DNA of 18,839 bases from CAIKOD01 sp035505975 (GCA_035505975.1 DATJQJ010000049.1:1-18839), one strand, 5' to 3'; numbered from the stretch's first letter, positions 6,550-14,728 are shown. Notes: generated from the letters alone by a model not told the origin. Numbers and translations are program-made.

Positions 6550-6918
6550 TCAGGTTCTCAGGTCGGCGACCTGCTTGACGATCTCGTCAATAAGTTCCTT
6601 TGCCTTTCCGGGTTTCACAATTGCAGCAGCTGCAGAACCGACGTCGAGGCCGCTGGCGGAACCGAGGTCATTCTGCTTGTTGATAAAAATATAGGGTATC
6701 TTTTTCTCATCGCAGAGCGGGGCAAGATGCATCACGATCTCGGGAGGTTCGACGTCTGCACCGATCAGCACCAGCGATGCAATGCTTCTCTCGATGGCTT
6801 TTGTAGCCTCGTTCGAGCCCTTTTTGATCTTTCCGGTGTCTCTTGCGATTTCGAGCGCTTCAAGTGCTTTATTCTGAATTTCTTCAGGTACCTGGAACTT
6901 TGCCAATGTGTTTGCCAT
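6550..6918 (-). CDS. rpl7ae: Ribosomal protein L7Ae
   Basis: 122 residues. Binds kink-turn RNA in 23S rRNA, box C/D and H/ACA guide RNAs and archaeal RNase P, so it has roles beyond the ribosome. The RNA-contact loop KKGSNEATKAIER (about 32-44) matches the family GANExTKxIER core, and VLIGADVEPPEIVMHLAPLC is also diagnostic. First gene of the operon with rps28e, rpl24e and ndk. The start is set by GAGGTGA at 6922-6928, just before the ATG. The leader carries a kink-turn candidate immediately upstream of that site, suggesting feedback control by L7Ae itself, as has been reported for an archaeal L7Ae mRNA. Confidence 0.97.
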   Translation of the reverse strand: MANTLAKFQVPEEIQNKALEALEIARDTGKIKKGSNEATKAIERSIASLVLIGADVEPPEIVMHLAPLCDEKKIPYIFINKQNDLGSASGLDVGSAAAAIVKPGKAKELIDEIVKQVADLRT

Positions 6919-6928
6919 AACTCACCTC

Positions 6929-6955
6929 ATTCAGGAGTAGCGTCTCCCTCATCAC
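6929..6955 (-). promoter_or_regulatory. Candidate kink-turn in the rpl7ae leader
   Basis: On the minus strand the leader reads GU, a 3-nt bulge GAU (6953-6951), GA (6950-6949), stem GGGAG (6948-6944), loop ACGCUA, stem CUCCU (6937-6933), GA (6932-6931), AU. This gives tandem sheared G-A pairs (6950 with 6931, 6949 with 6932) on a 5-bp non-canonical-side stem, exactly the standard kink-turn layout; the other helix is short (U-A, G-U). It also contains a box-C-like GTGATGA and a box-D-like CTGA. It ends 1 nt from the GAGGTGA ribosome binding site, so L7Ae binding would block initiation. The fold is by eye, not computed. Confidence 0.55.
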
Positions 6956-6980
6956 TCATCAGTCAGCGACGATGTAGCCA

Positions 6981-6992
6981 TATTATTTTAAC
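6981..6992 (-). promoter_or_regulatory. TATA box of the rpl7ae operon
   Basis: Minus-strand TGTTAAAATAAT-like AT-rich element; a start about 25 nt downstream (near 6960) would give a roughly 40-nt leader that contains the kink-turn candidate. No better element is visible between the two operons. Confidence 0.5.
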
Positions 6993-7104
6993 AGGAGCGG
7001 CAATAAAGGTATGTTACCGATGCCCACCGGTGAGAGGTCAAAGTGCCGTATCTTTTCGCGAACGTGGAACCGGTCGTCTTTCACGGGACCGACCATTTCA
7101 GACT

Positions 7105-9240
7105 TCACTGACCGGGTGTGTATATCCTGACCCCGGACTCGTTATAGACTTCCCTGATTTTTGCCCCGGTCAGGTTTACCCTGTAGCGTTCGAGTTCCGA
7201 ATCACCCACATAGAGGAGACTGGCATTATATTTTTCCATCAGGGGAACAGTTTTTTGCGGGTCTTCATAGATCTGTCGCACGTCGCTAACGCGGGTCGCG
7301 AACCATCCCGTCCCATCGCCCCGCCACATGAATTCGTGGAAAGGCCATCCGATCACGGCCGGGATGCCTGTAAATGAAGAGATACGGGAATAATACGTGT
7401 AATCCCCGTTTTCAGCCTCTACAATGGTGATATTTCCGGGAAGCGACCGAAGCCATATGATTGCTTTAGCATCGCCGGGGTGCGTGGCATCGATGTACGC
7501 AAGACCGTCGAGGGAATGGGGACCTTCGGTCAGGCCGAGTGGCACCGCGAGCGGGAGACTGACGAATACAACGAGCAGGATTGCGACTGCGGCATAGAGG
7601 ACCTTTTTCGGGATAAGGTCTTTGGGAATGACGGGACCGAGCATTTTCCCTGCCATGGAGAATGCCGATGCTCCCATCATCAGCCATGCGGCGAAATAGA
7701 ACTTGAACACCGTGTTCATCCGGTAATATACATCTCCCATGCTGTCTTTTAAGTAAAAAAATTCGCAGAATATGACGATCAGCAGTCCGGCGACCGCAAG
7801 GATCTCGATGGGGTCAGGTCTCCACCTTGCGATGAGGTATACAAGGGGAATTATCGCGGTTGCAACAGCGATATGGCCTGTCAGCGCAAACGGGATAGCG
7901 AATATCAGCAGGTAGGGCCGTCTGATAATATCGCGGGACAGGAACACGATAAAAATGGCAATAAAGAACCCGTGCACAAGGAGAAAATCGACCACGCCGG
8001 TAGGCGTCGTTACGATCCCGATCCCCTGGACCCCCTGGGTCTGAATCTGGAAGTAAAACGGGAGCCAGAGGAGCACGGAGAGCGGTGGAACGACGAGGAG
8101 ATATCCCCATGAAGCGTCGATGATAAGGGCTGGGGCGGATAAAAGCCTGGATATGGTTACGGTCACCGCATTCCTGATCTCCCTATATCCACGCCTGATA
8201 ACGCCAAGCAGGGAGCCTGATAACGACCTTGCGGCGCCAGCGACCTTATCGGCCGCCCGTCCGAGGCCCAGGTGCCACACGATCAAGCCGATGAAGACCA
8301 TGAGGGGCGCATAAATCAGGACGTCCCAGGTGTTGATGAGCGGCATCGCCCCGAGAGAGAGTGCGGAAAGCCCGGCAAGGCACCAGCGCCCCTTCACCGT
8401 GAGCGACCCCCATCGTTTCATAGCGAAAACAAGCAGGAATATCAGAAACACCTGGTTGAACATCCCGATAAGATGGGGATGGACATCGCCCCAGAGCAGG
8501 GAGAAAAGGGGATATTCGTTTATTGCGTTCGGAATGGTCCGGGTGCTGTTCCATAAGAGCGACCCTGCAGCCGTCCCTTTCACGAGCTCGTAGATGAACG
8601 AGGGGTTGACGATGAGAAAGGTCGCCAGGGGGAGCCACCTGAAACGTTCGAGCAGGAGATGGCCGAGTGCATACATCCCTACTGCCGAGACAGCAAACAC
8701 CGTGGGAAGGGCGAGGTTGAATACGACACTCGACGGCGCACCGCTGATCACCCCAAGGGCCCCGATCAACCAGTATCCCACGTAGTAATAGGTATTCATG
8801 TATCCGCCGGCAAACCAGGGGTCGAGGGGGGGGACTACGGGGTCGCGCATGATCGAGGCGATAAAGCCGTGGTCCATGAATTTCTCTGCATAAGAAATAG
8901 ACGGGTTGACAAATCGCACGTCGAGCAGGAACAGGAAACATGCCAGGAAGAGGAGTTCCCATTTCCACTCGCGGGAAAGGTTCCCTTTCGAATATTCTTT
9001 TCGTGCTATGGCGAGGGCGAACAGCAGCACGAAGGGAACCAGCGCCGCCTGGATGGGCAGTTTCAGCTCCCCGAGGTACCACGTGATGATGGTGAACAAC
9101 AGCAGGGACGCCGGGAATGCCGCGGGGAACGCCAGGTTACCCAGGGTCTTTTTGAGGTACGGCCATACCGACAACTGAAGAAACGTGAGCAACAGCAGCC
9201 ATGATACGACCGACAGTACCTGCAACCCGGAATCGATCAT
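7105..9240 (-). CDS. DUF2298 (YYY-type) polytopic membrane protein, probable GT-C-like enzyme
   Basis: 711 residues with more than a dozen hydrophobic segments. Recognised as a DUF2298 protein of the Chloroflexi/archaea 'YYY' family by the first exported loop ISYAEKFMDHGFIASIMRDP (D123 within it), then PPLDPWFAGGYMNTYYYVGYW (about 137-157) and GDVHPHLIGM (251-256). I recall this family being placed with membrane-embedded GT-C glycosyltransferases, which use a lipid-linked sugar donor; the acidic residue in the first external loop is compatible with that. The soluble C-terminal part (about 600-711, WLRSLPGNITIVEAENGDYT) is exported. It begins 7 nt after the flippase-like gene in a four-gene operon with a GT2 enzyme, suggesting final transfer of a sugar at the cell surface. 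Reaction unknown. Confidence 0.85.
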   Translation of the reverse strand: MIDSGLQVLSVVSWLLLLTFLQLSVWPYLKKTLGNLAFPAAFPASLLLFTIITWYLGELKLPIQAALVPFVLLFALAIARKEYSKGNLSREWKWELLFLACFLFLLDVRFVNPSISYAEKFMDHGFIASIMRDPVVPPLDPWFAGGYMNTYYYVGYWLIGALGVISGAPSSVVFNLALPTVFAVSAVGMYALGHLLLERFRWLPLATFLIVNPSFIYELVKGTAAGSLLWNSTRTIPNAINEYPLFSLLWGDVHPHLIGMFNQVFLIFLLVFAMKRWGSLTVKGRWCLAGLSALSLGAMPLINTWDVLIYAPLMVFIGLIVWHLGLGRAADKVAGAARSLSGSLLGVIRRGYREIRNAVTVTISRLLSAPALIIDASWGYLLVVPPLSVLLWLPFYFQIQTQGVQGIGIVTTPTGVVDFLLVHGFFIAIFIVFLSRDIIRRPYLLIFAIPFALTGHIAVATAIIPLVYLIARWRPDPIEILAVAGLLIVIFCEFFYLKDSMGDVYYRMNTVFKFYFAAWLMMGASAFSMAGKMLGPVIPKDLIPKKVLYAAVAILLVVFVSLPLAVPLGLTEGPHSLDGLAYIDATHPGDAKAIIWLRSLPGNITIVEAENGDYTYYSRISSFTGIPAVIGWPFHEFMWRGDGTGWFATRVSDVRQIYEDPQKTVPLMEKYNASLLYVGDSELERYRVNLTGAKIREVYNESGVRIYTPGQ

Positions 9241-9247
9241 CGTGCGA

Positions 9248-10201
9248 TCATACCTTCAGTTCTTTGTTAAACGCAGATTTCAAAATCGAGATCACCCAGT
9301 CGCCGAAGTAATAGATCGATATGACACCGCCGGCAGCGGTCGCCAGGTTCTTTATCAGGTGATCGGTCACGGCGATGATGTATGCAAGCGCCGGTTCCAT
9401 ACCAGACAGCTGGAACGTAATGCCGACAGCAGCTTCATAGGTCCCGATACCTCCCGGAGTCACCGGGACCGCCTTTACCAGGTTTCCGACGACAATTGCA
9501 AGGATCACGACCGGGAGGATGACCTGTTGATCGAACATGAGCACGACAAAAACACAGACGGTAATGTCGAGAAGCCATATGATCATCGATACAAATGAGA
9601 ACTGGAGGAGAGACCTGACATTTAACGAGGCCTTCCTGATCTCTTCGAGCATGGTAAGGAGGAGCAGGACGTAATGGTTTTCTGTCCTGATTTTTCCGAA
9701 CGCGATAAGGACAAGGAAGAGTGCCGCGATAATCCCGAGGGGTACGACGACGAGCAGAATAAGCCATTGGGGAACGTTCACGACGAATGGGATCGTGATC
9801 ACCCCAAGCAGAGCAACCATGACGATATCGAAGACGCGTTCGACGACGAGGGATGAAATACCCGTGGACATCGGGGTGTCGTACTCGTGATTCAGGATAA
9901 ATATCCTGACCAGGTCTCCAAGCCTTGCCGGGACGATGATATTGGCAGTCTGGGAGATGAAAATACAGGCGGTCGCAACGGCGAGGCTCGCCTTCACTTC
10001 GAGCGTCTCCAGGATACCTTTGTACCGTACTCCCCTGAGCACCCAGGCGAGGAAACAGACCAGCACTGCCGGGACGAGATAGATGGGAACGAAATGCTGC
10101 AGGGCGACAAGCAACTGGTCCCAGACCGAAAGCAGCATGTAGGCGATGATCCCTGCGGCGATAATGGTCGGGATAATGATCGCGCTAAGTTTTTTCCACA
10201 T
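9248..10201 (-). CDS. Flippase-like (LPG synthase TM / UPF0104) membrane protein
   Basis: 317 residues from the chosen start. Multispanning protein of the lysylphosphatidylglycerol-synthase transmembrane-region family. Recognised by the segments VCFLAWVLRGVRYKGILE, TANIIVPARLGDLVRIFIL (the PxRxGDxxR motif) and AVPVTPGGIGTYEAAVG (the P-GGxGxxE motif). Family members are associated with lipid-linked sugar or phospholipid handling; in Haloferax AglD a similar domain is fused behind a GT2 domain. The frame opens ten codons earlier, but MWKKLSAII has GGTGG about 9 nt upstream, so the start is 10201, overlapping the end of the GT2 gene by 17 nt. Confidence 0.87.
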   Translation of the reverse strand: MWKKLSAIIIPTIIAAGIIAYMLLSVWDQLLVALQHFVPIYLVPAVLVCFLAWVLRGVRYKGILETLEVKASLAVATACIFISQTANIIVPARLGDLVRIFILNHEYDTPMSTGISSLVVERVFDIVMVALLGVITIPFVVNVPQWLILLVVVPLGIIAALFLVLIAFGKIRTENHYVLLLLTMLEEIRKASLNVRSLLQFSFVSMIIWLLDITVCVFVVLMFDQQVILPVVILAIVVGNLVKAVPVTPGGIGTYEAAVGITFQLSGMEPALAYIIAVTDHLIKNLATAAGGVISIYYFGDWVISILKSAFNKELKV

Positions 10202-10901
10202 GCAACTGCCACCAGAGGCGGAGCACCGCAAGCCCCATACCGATCACATCGCTCTTCCTCACCGTCGTTCCCGCACCCTGCTCCCAGTGGACGGGAAATT
10301 CTTTGATACGATAACCTGCTCTTTCCGCCCTGACAAGGATCTCGGTATCCCAGAACCAGTGAATAGCCCTGACACTGCCCGACAGCTCGATCACGCGGTC
10401 ACGCCGGAATGCCTTGAACCCGCACTGGTGGTCGTGGAGGCGGCTTCCAAGCACACTCCTGACAAGGAAGTTATATCCCCTGCTCGCTAATTCCCGTCCT
10501 TCAGTCCTCTTTATCCGGCTTCCGCTGAGGAGCCGGGAACCTGTAGAGATATCGTATCCGTCTTCAATCGCACCGACGAGTTCCTTCAGGTGTCTCATAT
10601 CGGTCGCAAGGTCCACATCGTAGTAACAGACGACCGCGGCCTTTGCGTCTGCGAATGCCCGGTTCAGAGCCGCTCCCCTGCCAAGCCGGGCGTCGCTGTG
10701 GAGCAGCCTGATCCTCCCGTCCTTTGCCGCGTATTCCGATACGAAGTCTGCACTCCCATCCGTGCTTCCGTCCTCGGCAATAATCAGTTCGAAATCGGGT
10801 GATATTGCCGAAAGGCATTGCAGCGAACGTGGTATTGCCCGTTCGAGTGCCTTCCGGTCGTTATAGACCGGGATTACCGCTGATATGGCCGGGTTGCTCA
10901 A
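10185..10901 (-). CDS. Glycosyltransferase family 2 (dolichyl-phosphate glucosyl/mannosyltransferase-like)
   Basis: 238 residues; cytoplasmic. Likely transfers a sugar from a nucleotide donor to a polyprenyl phosphate. GT-A features: VIPVYND (9-15), EDGSTDGS (43-50), RLGRGAALNRAF (72-83), metal-binding YDVD (94-97), HQCGFKAF (158-165) and WFWDTEILVRA (182-192), a pattern close to ALG5/DPM1-type enzymes. It lacks a membrane anchor, but the next gene encodes a flippase-like membrane protein; together they resemble a split AglD. The start is TTG inside the TTGA overlap with the oxidoreductase stop, with GGGAGGGTG just upstream. Confidence 0.92.
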   Translation of the reverse strand: MSNPAISAVIPVYNDRKALERAIPRSLQCLSAISPDFELIIAEDGSTDGSADFVSEYAAKDGRIRLLHSDARLGRGAALNRAFADAKAAVVCYYDVDLATDMRHLKELVGAIEDGYDISTGSRLLSGSRIKRTEGRELASRGYNFLVRSVLGSRLHDHQCGFKAFRRDRVIELSGSVRAIHWFWDTEILVRAERAGYRIKEFPVHWEQGAGTTVRKSDVIGMGLAVLRLWWQLHVEKT

Positions 10902-12127
10902 CGCACCCTCCCGGGATCTATTGTTTTCGCCACTTCGAACCCGGCAATGATCGATCCCTCCATACTGCGTTCGGGGTAATTGGACCTTGAGAACATCCCT
11001 GCCTCGAACAGGCCCTTATCGCCATATCCCCGGATCAGGTGACGGAACCCTGTTGTATATACCGGGCCTGCGAACGGATCGATTGCGATCCTCGACCAGT
11101 GTACGGCGTTATCGGGAACGGAAAATCTTCGTTTGAAGTCATCGGCCATGAGGCGGTCGAGGCCGGACCTGATCGTCCCCGTGAAGTAAGAACCCAGGTA
11201 GACCAGGTTCTCGCCGTATTCGTCCCTCGGGATAAAATTGGTGTGGGAAACGACCGCCCCGTACGGCGCTTCGTCTTTCATATTCAGCCAGTAAATCCCC
11301 TTTGTATAGTCCCGATCGAGGGCGAGCGTCATGCACGCCGCACCCTGGTATGGCACGGGTATCGTTGCAGGCCCCCCCACCTTTTCGAGTTCCTGGGGAG
11401 GGATTGTTGACAATACCGCATCGTAACGGGTCCCGTTGACCACCCAGCCACCAGGTGTTTTCCCGATCGATTCGACCGGATTATTGTAGAGAAGGCGACC
11501 GCCATGGGAGTTGATTGATGATTCGAGCCCTTCAATGAGGAGATGGAACCCTCCTTTCAGGTATCCGAGCTTCTCACCCGATGACCCCCTGTTCGAACGG
11601 ATCTTGATCCTGCTGATCAGCCATGCAGCCGAGACCTCGCACCTCCGGGCACCGAACTTGCTTCGCAGGAGCGGTTCGAAGAACGAGGAATAGACCCGCC
11701 TCCCCAGGTGTCCGACGATGTAGTCCTCGGCCGTGATCATGTCGAGGGTGTCGGTATCGATGCCTTTCGCACGAAGGGTGAGCCACGCGAGTCTCGCTTT
11801 GTCAAGGAGGTTCAGCTCGGGGTAAATGAGAATTTCCTTTGGCGTCGTCAGGGGGTAGATGGTATCGTGGGAATAATAGCCAGTCGTTCCGTTATGCCAT
11901 TCGAGTCGTTTTTTAAGTCCCAGCTGGTCGAGAAGGGCGAAGAGCCTTGTATCCCCTTCGAAGCAATGGTGATAATACTGCTCGATATAGTACCGATCGG
12001 TCCGGTAGGAAGAGAGGCAACCGCCGGGTGTTGCGGCCTTTTCGAGGATATCGATCTCATTATGTTCCGATAAGGCATGGGCAGCCGTCAGGCCTGTCAG
12101 GCCGGCCCCGATTATGCAAATCTTCAT
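10898..12127 (-). CDS. FAD-dependent amine-oxidase-like oxidoreductase
   Basis: 409 residues. Rossmann dinucleotide-binding motif GAGLTGL (7-13) at the extreme N-terminus, followed by the acidic end of the second strand (DILEKA) and the PGG motif with SSYRTDRYYIEQYYHHCF. The overall pattern fits the protoporphyrinogen-oxidase/phytoene-desaturase-like superfamily; several such proteins occur in cell-surface polysaccharide clusters, where UDP-galactopyranose-mutase-like or desaturase roles are suspected. The C-terminal FAD segment is GDKGLFEAGMFSRSNYPERSMEGSI (about 374-398). First gene of the envelope operon, overlapping the GT2 gene by 4 nt. No heme-synthesis neighbours, so protoporphyrinogen oxidation is unlikely here. 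Substrate unknown. Confidence 0.87.
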   Translation of the reverse strand: MKICIIGAGLTGLTAAHALSEHNEIDILEKAATPGGCLSSYRTDRYYIEQYYHHCFEGDTRLFALLDQLGLKKRLEWHNGTTGYYSHDTIYPLTTPKEILIYPELNLLDKARLAWLTLRAKGIDTDTLDMITAEDYIVGHLGRRVYSSFFEPLLRSKFGARRCEVSAAWLISRIKIRSNRGSSGEKLGYLKGGFHLLIEGLESSINSHGGRLLYNNPVESIGKTPGGWVVNGTRYDAVLSTIPPQELEKVGGPATIPVPYQGAACMTLALDRDYTKGIYWLNMKDEAPYGAVVSHTNFIPRDEYGENLVYLGSYFTGTIRSGLDRLMADDFKRRFSVPDNAVHWSRIAIDPFAGPVYTTGFRHLIRGYGDKGLFEAGMFSRSNYPERSMEGSIIAGFEVAKTIDPGRVR

Positions 12128-12342
12128 GGTGTCCGGTTAAGCAGGATGTATTATTCCTGTTGATAAGTCTCCCTATAGTATTAACAAAACGAGGTTGAAA
12201 AAGGCTCCGGACTTACATCCTGCCAAATCGGGGCTTTCCCGAGCACTTCCTTTATAAGAAAGTATTTGAACTCACGAAAGATAAGTTCTTAGGAGATAAA
12301 ACACATATTATTCCCCAATAAAACGGTAGATGGAGTAGCTGG
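12128..12342. promoter_or_regulatory. Divergent promoter region of the envelope operon and cetZ
   Basis: Contains a TATA-like TTAATACTATAG (about 12170-12183) on the minus strand for the oxidoreductase gene and CTTTATAAG (12250-12258) on the plus strand for cetZ, which would give a leader of about 60 nt with GGAG 7 nt before ATG. A 10-bp perfect inverted repeat, GCAGGATGTA (12141-12150) and TACATCCTGC (12214-12223), extends with mismatches to 18 bp on each arm (12133-12150, 12214-12231). Overlapping the second arm is a small palindrome TCGGG/CCCGA (12228-12242). Confidence 0.5.
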
Positions 12343-13527
12343 ATGAGGATCTTTTTCATCGGGTTTGGGCAGGCCGGCGGCAAAATTGTTGATATGTTCA
12401 TTGCCCAGGATAAAAAACTCGGTTCGAAAAGTTTCCGAGGAATTGTTGTCAATACGGCGAGGACCGACCTCATGGGGCTGAAGACCATTCCGATGAAGGA
12501 CCGGATCCTCATCGGTCAGACCGTTGTCAAGGGCCACGGCGTCGGCACCGACAATGCAGCAGGTGCGAAGATAACGATGGACGAGGTCGACGGGATCATG
12601 AGCGCCATCGACCGTGTCGGCACCCATGATATCGACGCATTCATGATTATCGCAGGTCTTGGAGGAGGTACGGGTTCCGGAGGGACACCGGTCCTCGCCC
12701 GTGAACTCAAGAAGATCTATCACGAACCTGTCTATGTACTTGGGATCCTCCCGGCACCCGAGGAAGGAAGGTTGTATTCGTATAATGCAGCGAGAAGCCT
12801 GAGAACGATTGTACACGAAGCCGATAACACGTTCCTTTTTGATAATTCTGCCTGGAAAAATGAGGGAGAAAGTGTGAAAAGCGCTTTCCAGCGCCTCAAC
12901 GATGAAATCGTACGTCGTTTCGGTGTCCTATTCAGGGCCGGCGAGATGAGCAGGTACGGCGTCGGCGAAATGGTGGTCGATTCGAGCGAGGTCATCAATA
13001 CGCTCCGCGGCGGAGGGATTACCACGGTCGGCTATGCAATCACTGCCGTCTCGTCGAAGCAGAAGAAAACCGGAGTAGGCGGCGTCATTACCTCGATCAA
13101 GGATACGATTGTCAGGAAAGGGAACGATGACGAAGGCCTTCTCGGCGAGGACAGGACTGCTAAAATCATTTCTCTGGTGAGAAGGGCGATGCTCGGTCGC
13201 CTCACCCTTCCCTGTGACTTCTCAACGGCTGAACGTGCTCTTGTCCTCGTCGCGGGACCCCCGAAAGAGATCGATCGGAAAGGAATTGAAAAGGCAAAGA
13301 GCTGGGTCGAGGAGAATATTGCCGGTGTAGAGGTACGGGGTGGCGACTATCCCGTTAACAGTAACTACGTTGCTGTCGTTGTCGTCCTCTCGACGATAGG
13401 CAATGCACCAAGGATCAATGAGCTCCTCGAGATCGCAAAAGAAACAAAAGATGATGTCTACAATCCGGAAAAGGAAAAGAAATCTGTTTTATTTGAACAG
13501 GAATCAATTGAGCCGTTGTTCGAGTGA
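12343..13527 (+). CDS. cetZ: CetZ-type tubulin/FtsZ homologue
   Basis: 394 residues. Cytoplasmic GTPase that polymerises; CetZ proteins of haloarchaea control cell shape and motility rather than division. The N-terminal GFGQAGGK (7-14) and the tubulin signature GLGGGTGSGG (105-114) are intact, as is VNTA (36-39). The T7-loop region reads VVDSSEVINTL (211-221) as in CetZ, not the NxDxxD of FtsZ, and the GQTVVKGHGVGTDN block is CetZ-specific. The C-terminal tail ends in acidic EQESIEPLFE, a possible partner-binding peptide. GGAG lies 7 nt before the ATG. The next gene begins 13 bp downstream in the same direction. Confidence 0.95.
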   Translation: MRIFFIGFGQAGGKIVDMFIAQDKKLGSKSFRGIVVNTARTDLMGLKTIPMKDRILIGQTVVKGHGVGTDNAAGAKITMDEVDGIMSAIDRVGTHDIDAFMIIAGLGGGTGSGGTPVLARELKKIYHEPVYVLGILPAPEEGRLYSYNAARSLRTIVHEADNTFLFDNSAWKNEGESVKSAFQRLNDEIVRRFGVLFRAGEMSRYGVGEMVVDSSEVINTLRGGGITTVGYAITAVSSKQKKTGVGGVITSIKDTIVRKGNDDEGLLGEDRTAKIISLVRRAMLGRLTLPCDFSTAERALVLVAGPPKEIDRKGIEKAKSWVEENIAGVEVRGGDYPVNSNYVAVVVVLSTIGNAPRINELLEIAKETKDDVYNPEKEKKSVLFEQESIEPLFE

Positions 13528-13540
13528 GGGCCAGTATACG

Positions 13541-14713
13541 ATGAATGCAATGAAAACGAGCCTGGTCGTCCTGATACTGCTCTGTCTAGCAGTACCTCTG
13601 GCATCTGCAAGTATCTCGGTAGTAAACATGGCGGTAAGCCCGTCCGGAGACCTTGTCTCGGGTCAGACCCCTCCCACGGCGGTCACTGCAACGTTTCGGA
13701 TCGAGTTCGATCCCGAAGGAGGAGAAACGTTTTCAGCCGGCGATACCCTGCTGATGGCGACCGATCTCGATAACGCAAAATGGACCTATACTGTTGCCCT
13801 GGACGGGAACCCTAATCCCGGGATAAGCGAGATCGGAAAGAATGTGAATATCAATGGATGGATCCTGAATTATCCTTCGAAGCGCGACCTGGCCATGAGC
13901 GTCACCCTGAACGGGGACGTACCTTCAGTCAATACGTCGGGCAATATAACGATAGTCAGGGTCGCCGATATCGGGTCCAAAGGGACACCGGTCAAGGGAT
14001 CGGAAGACATAACGACCCGGAATGTTATCAATCCAGCCGACAAGACCAAGGCGGTTACCGATGAAAAAACCCAGCTGACACAGTTCCGTTCGGCAATCGA
14101 TGCGAAGTCAGCAGAGGGAATCGATACGAGTGCAGCTGCCCAGAAATATTCGGAAGCCAGTACAGCAATCCAGAATGCCGATAAGGCTACATCTTCAGCC
14201 GTTTCGCAGTCTTACCTGAACCAGGCGACGACGGCGATCAAAGACGGTCAGACCGCCCTTGCCAAGGCGGAGACGCAGAAAGTTATTATCGATGCGCAGA
14301 AACCGATCGATCAGACCGACGACCTTATCACCTATTTCAAGGTCAACAGGAGCATGGGGAAGGACCCGAGACTGACGCCGATCATTGATGCAAGAGACCG
14401 GGCGGCAGACCTGATATCTGAAGCGAACGACCTGCTGTCGAGGGCGCAGACGACGGACGATTTCTCCAATGTCAGGGACAAGGCCCTGCAAGCATCAGAT
14501 AAAGGACAGGAAGCGTATAACGATGCGCTTGCGTTGAAAAAGGATGTCGGGGATTCGAACCCGATGGATTCCGTAACAAAGATATTCGGCGGGATAGGCA
14601 GCGGTATTGCCGGTGTGTTGATTTATATCGTTATCATCGTGGTCATCGGTGTCCTTGTTGTCGTGGGCATAATTCTCATCAGAAGGCATAAGGACTGGGA
14701 CGAACTGGCCTGA
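13541..14713 (+). CDS. Exported membrane-anchored coiled-coil protein next to cetZ
   Basis: 390 residues, unrecognised. A signal peptide (about 1-24, ending ASA), a beta-rich N-terminal domain (about 25-160), a long alanine- and glutamine-rich helical stretch (about 165-335) with probable coiled coils, then a single transmembrane helix (about 354-380) and the basic tail RRHKDWDELA. The bulk is thus outside the membrane with a ten-residue cytoplasmic tail. The frame is open upstream into cetZ, but the ATG at 13541 with GAGTGAGGG upstream begins a proper signal peptide. The 13-bp gap behind cetZ and the T-run only after this gene indicate an operon. A link between CetZ filaments and the envelope is an inference. 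Confidence 0.82.
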   Translation: MNAMKTSLVVLILLCLAVPLASASISVVNMAVSPSGDLVSGQTPPTAVTATFRIEFDPEGGETFSAGDTLLMATDLDNAKWTYTVALDGNPNPGISEIGKNVNINGWILNYPSKRDLAMSVTLNGDVPSVNTSGNITIVRVADIGSKGTPVKGSEDITTRNVINPADKTKAVTDEKTQLTQFRSAIDAKSAEGIDTSAAAQKYSEASTAIQNADKATSSAVSQSYLNQATTAIKDGQTALAKAETQKVIIDAQKPIDQTDDLITYFKVNRSMGKDPRLTPIIDARDRAADLISEANDLLSRAQTTDDFSNVRDKALQASDKGQEAYNDALALKKDVGDSNPMDSVTKIFGGIGSGIAGVLIYIVIIVVIGVLVVVGIILIRRHKDWDELA

Positions 14714-14728
14714 CCGAAGAGCCCTTCA

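Noticed and set aside
6352..7377. 341-residue plus-strand open frame
   Set aside because: It is antisense to rps28e, rpl7ae and the end of the DUF2298 gene; composition is that of a complementary-strand shadow.
8246..9082. 278-residue minus-strand open frame
   Set aside because: A frame-shifted shadow of the DUF2298 gene, very rich in Arg/Pro, no domain.
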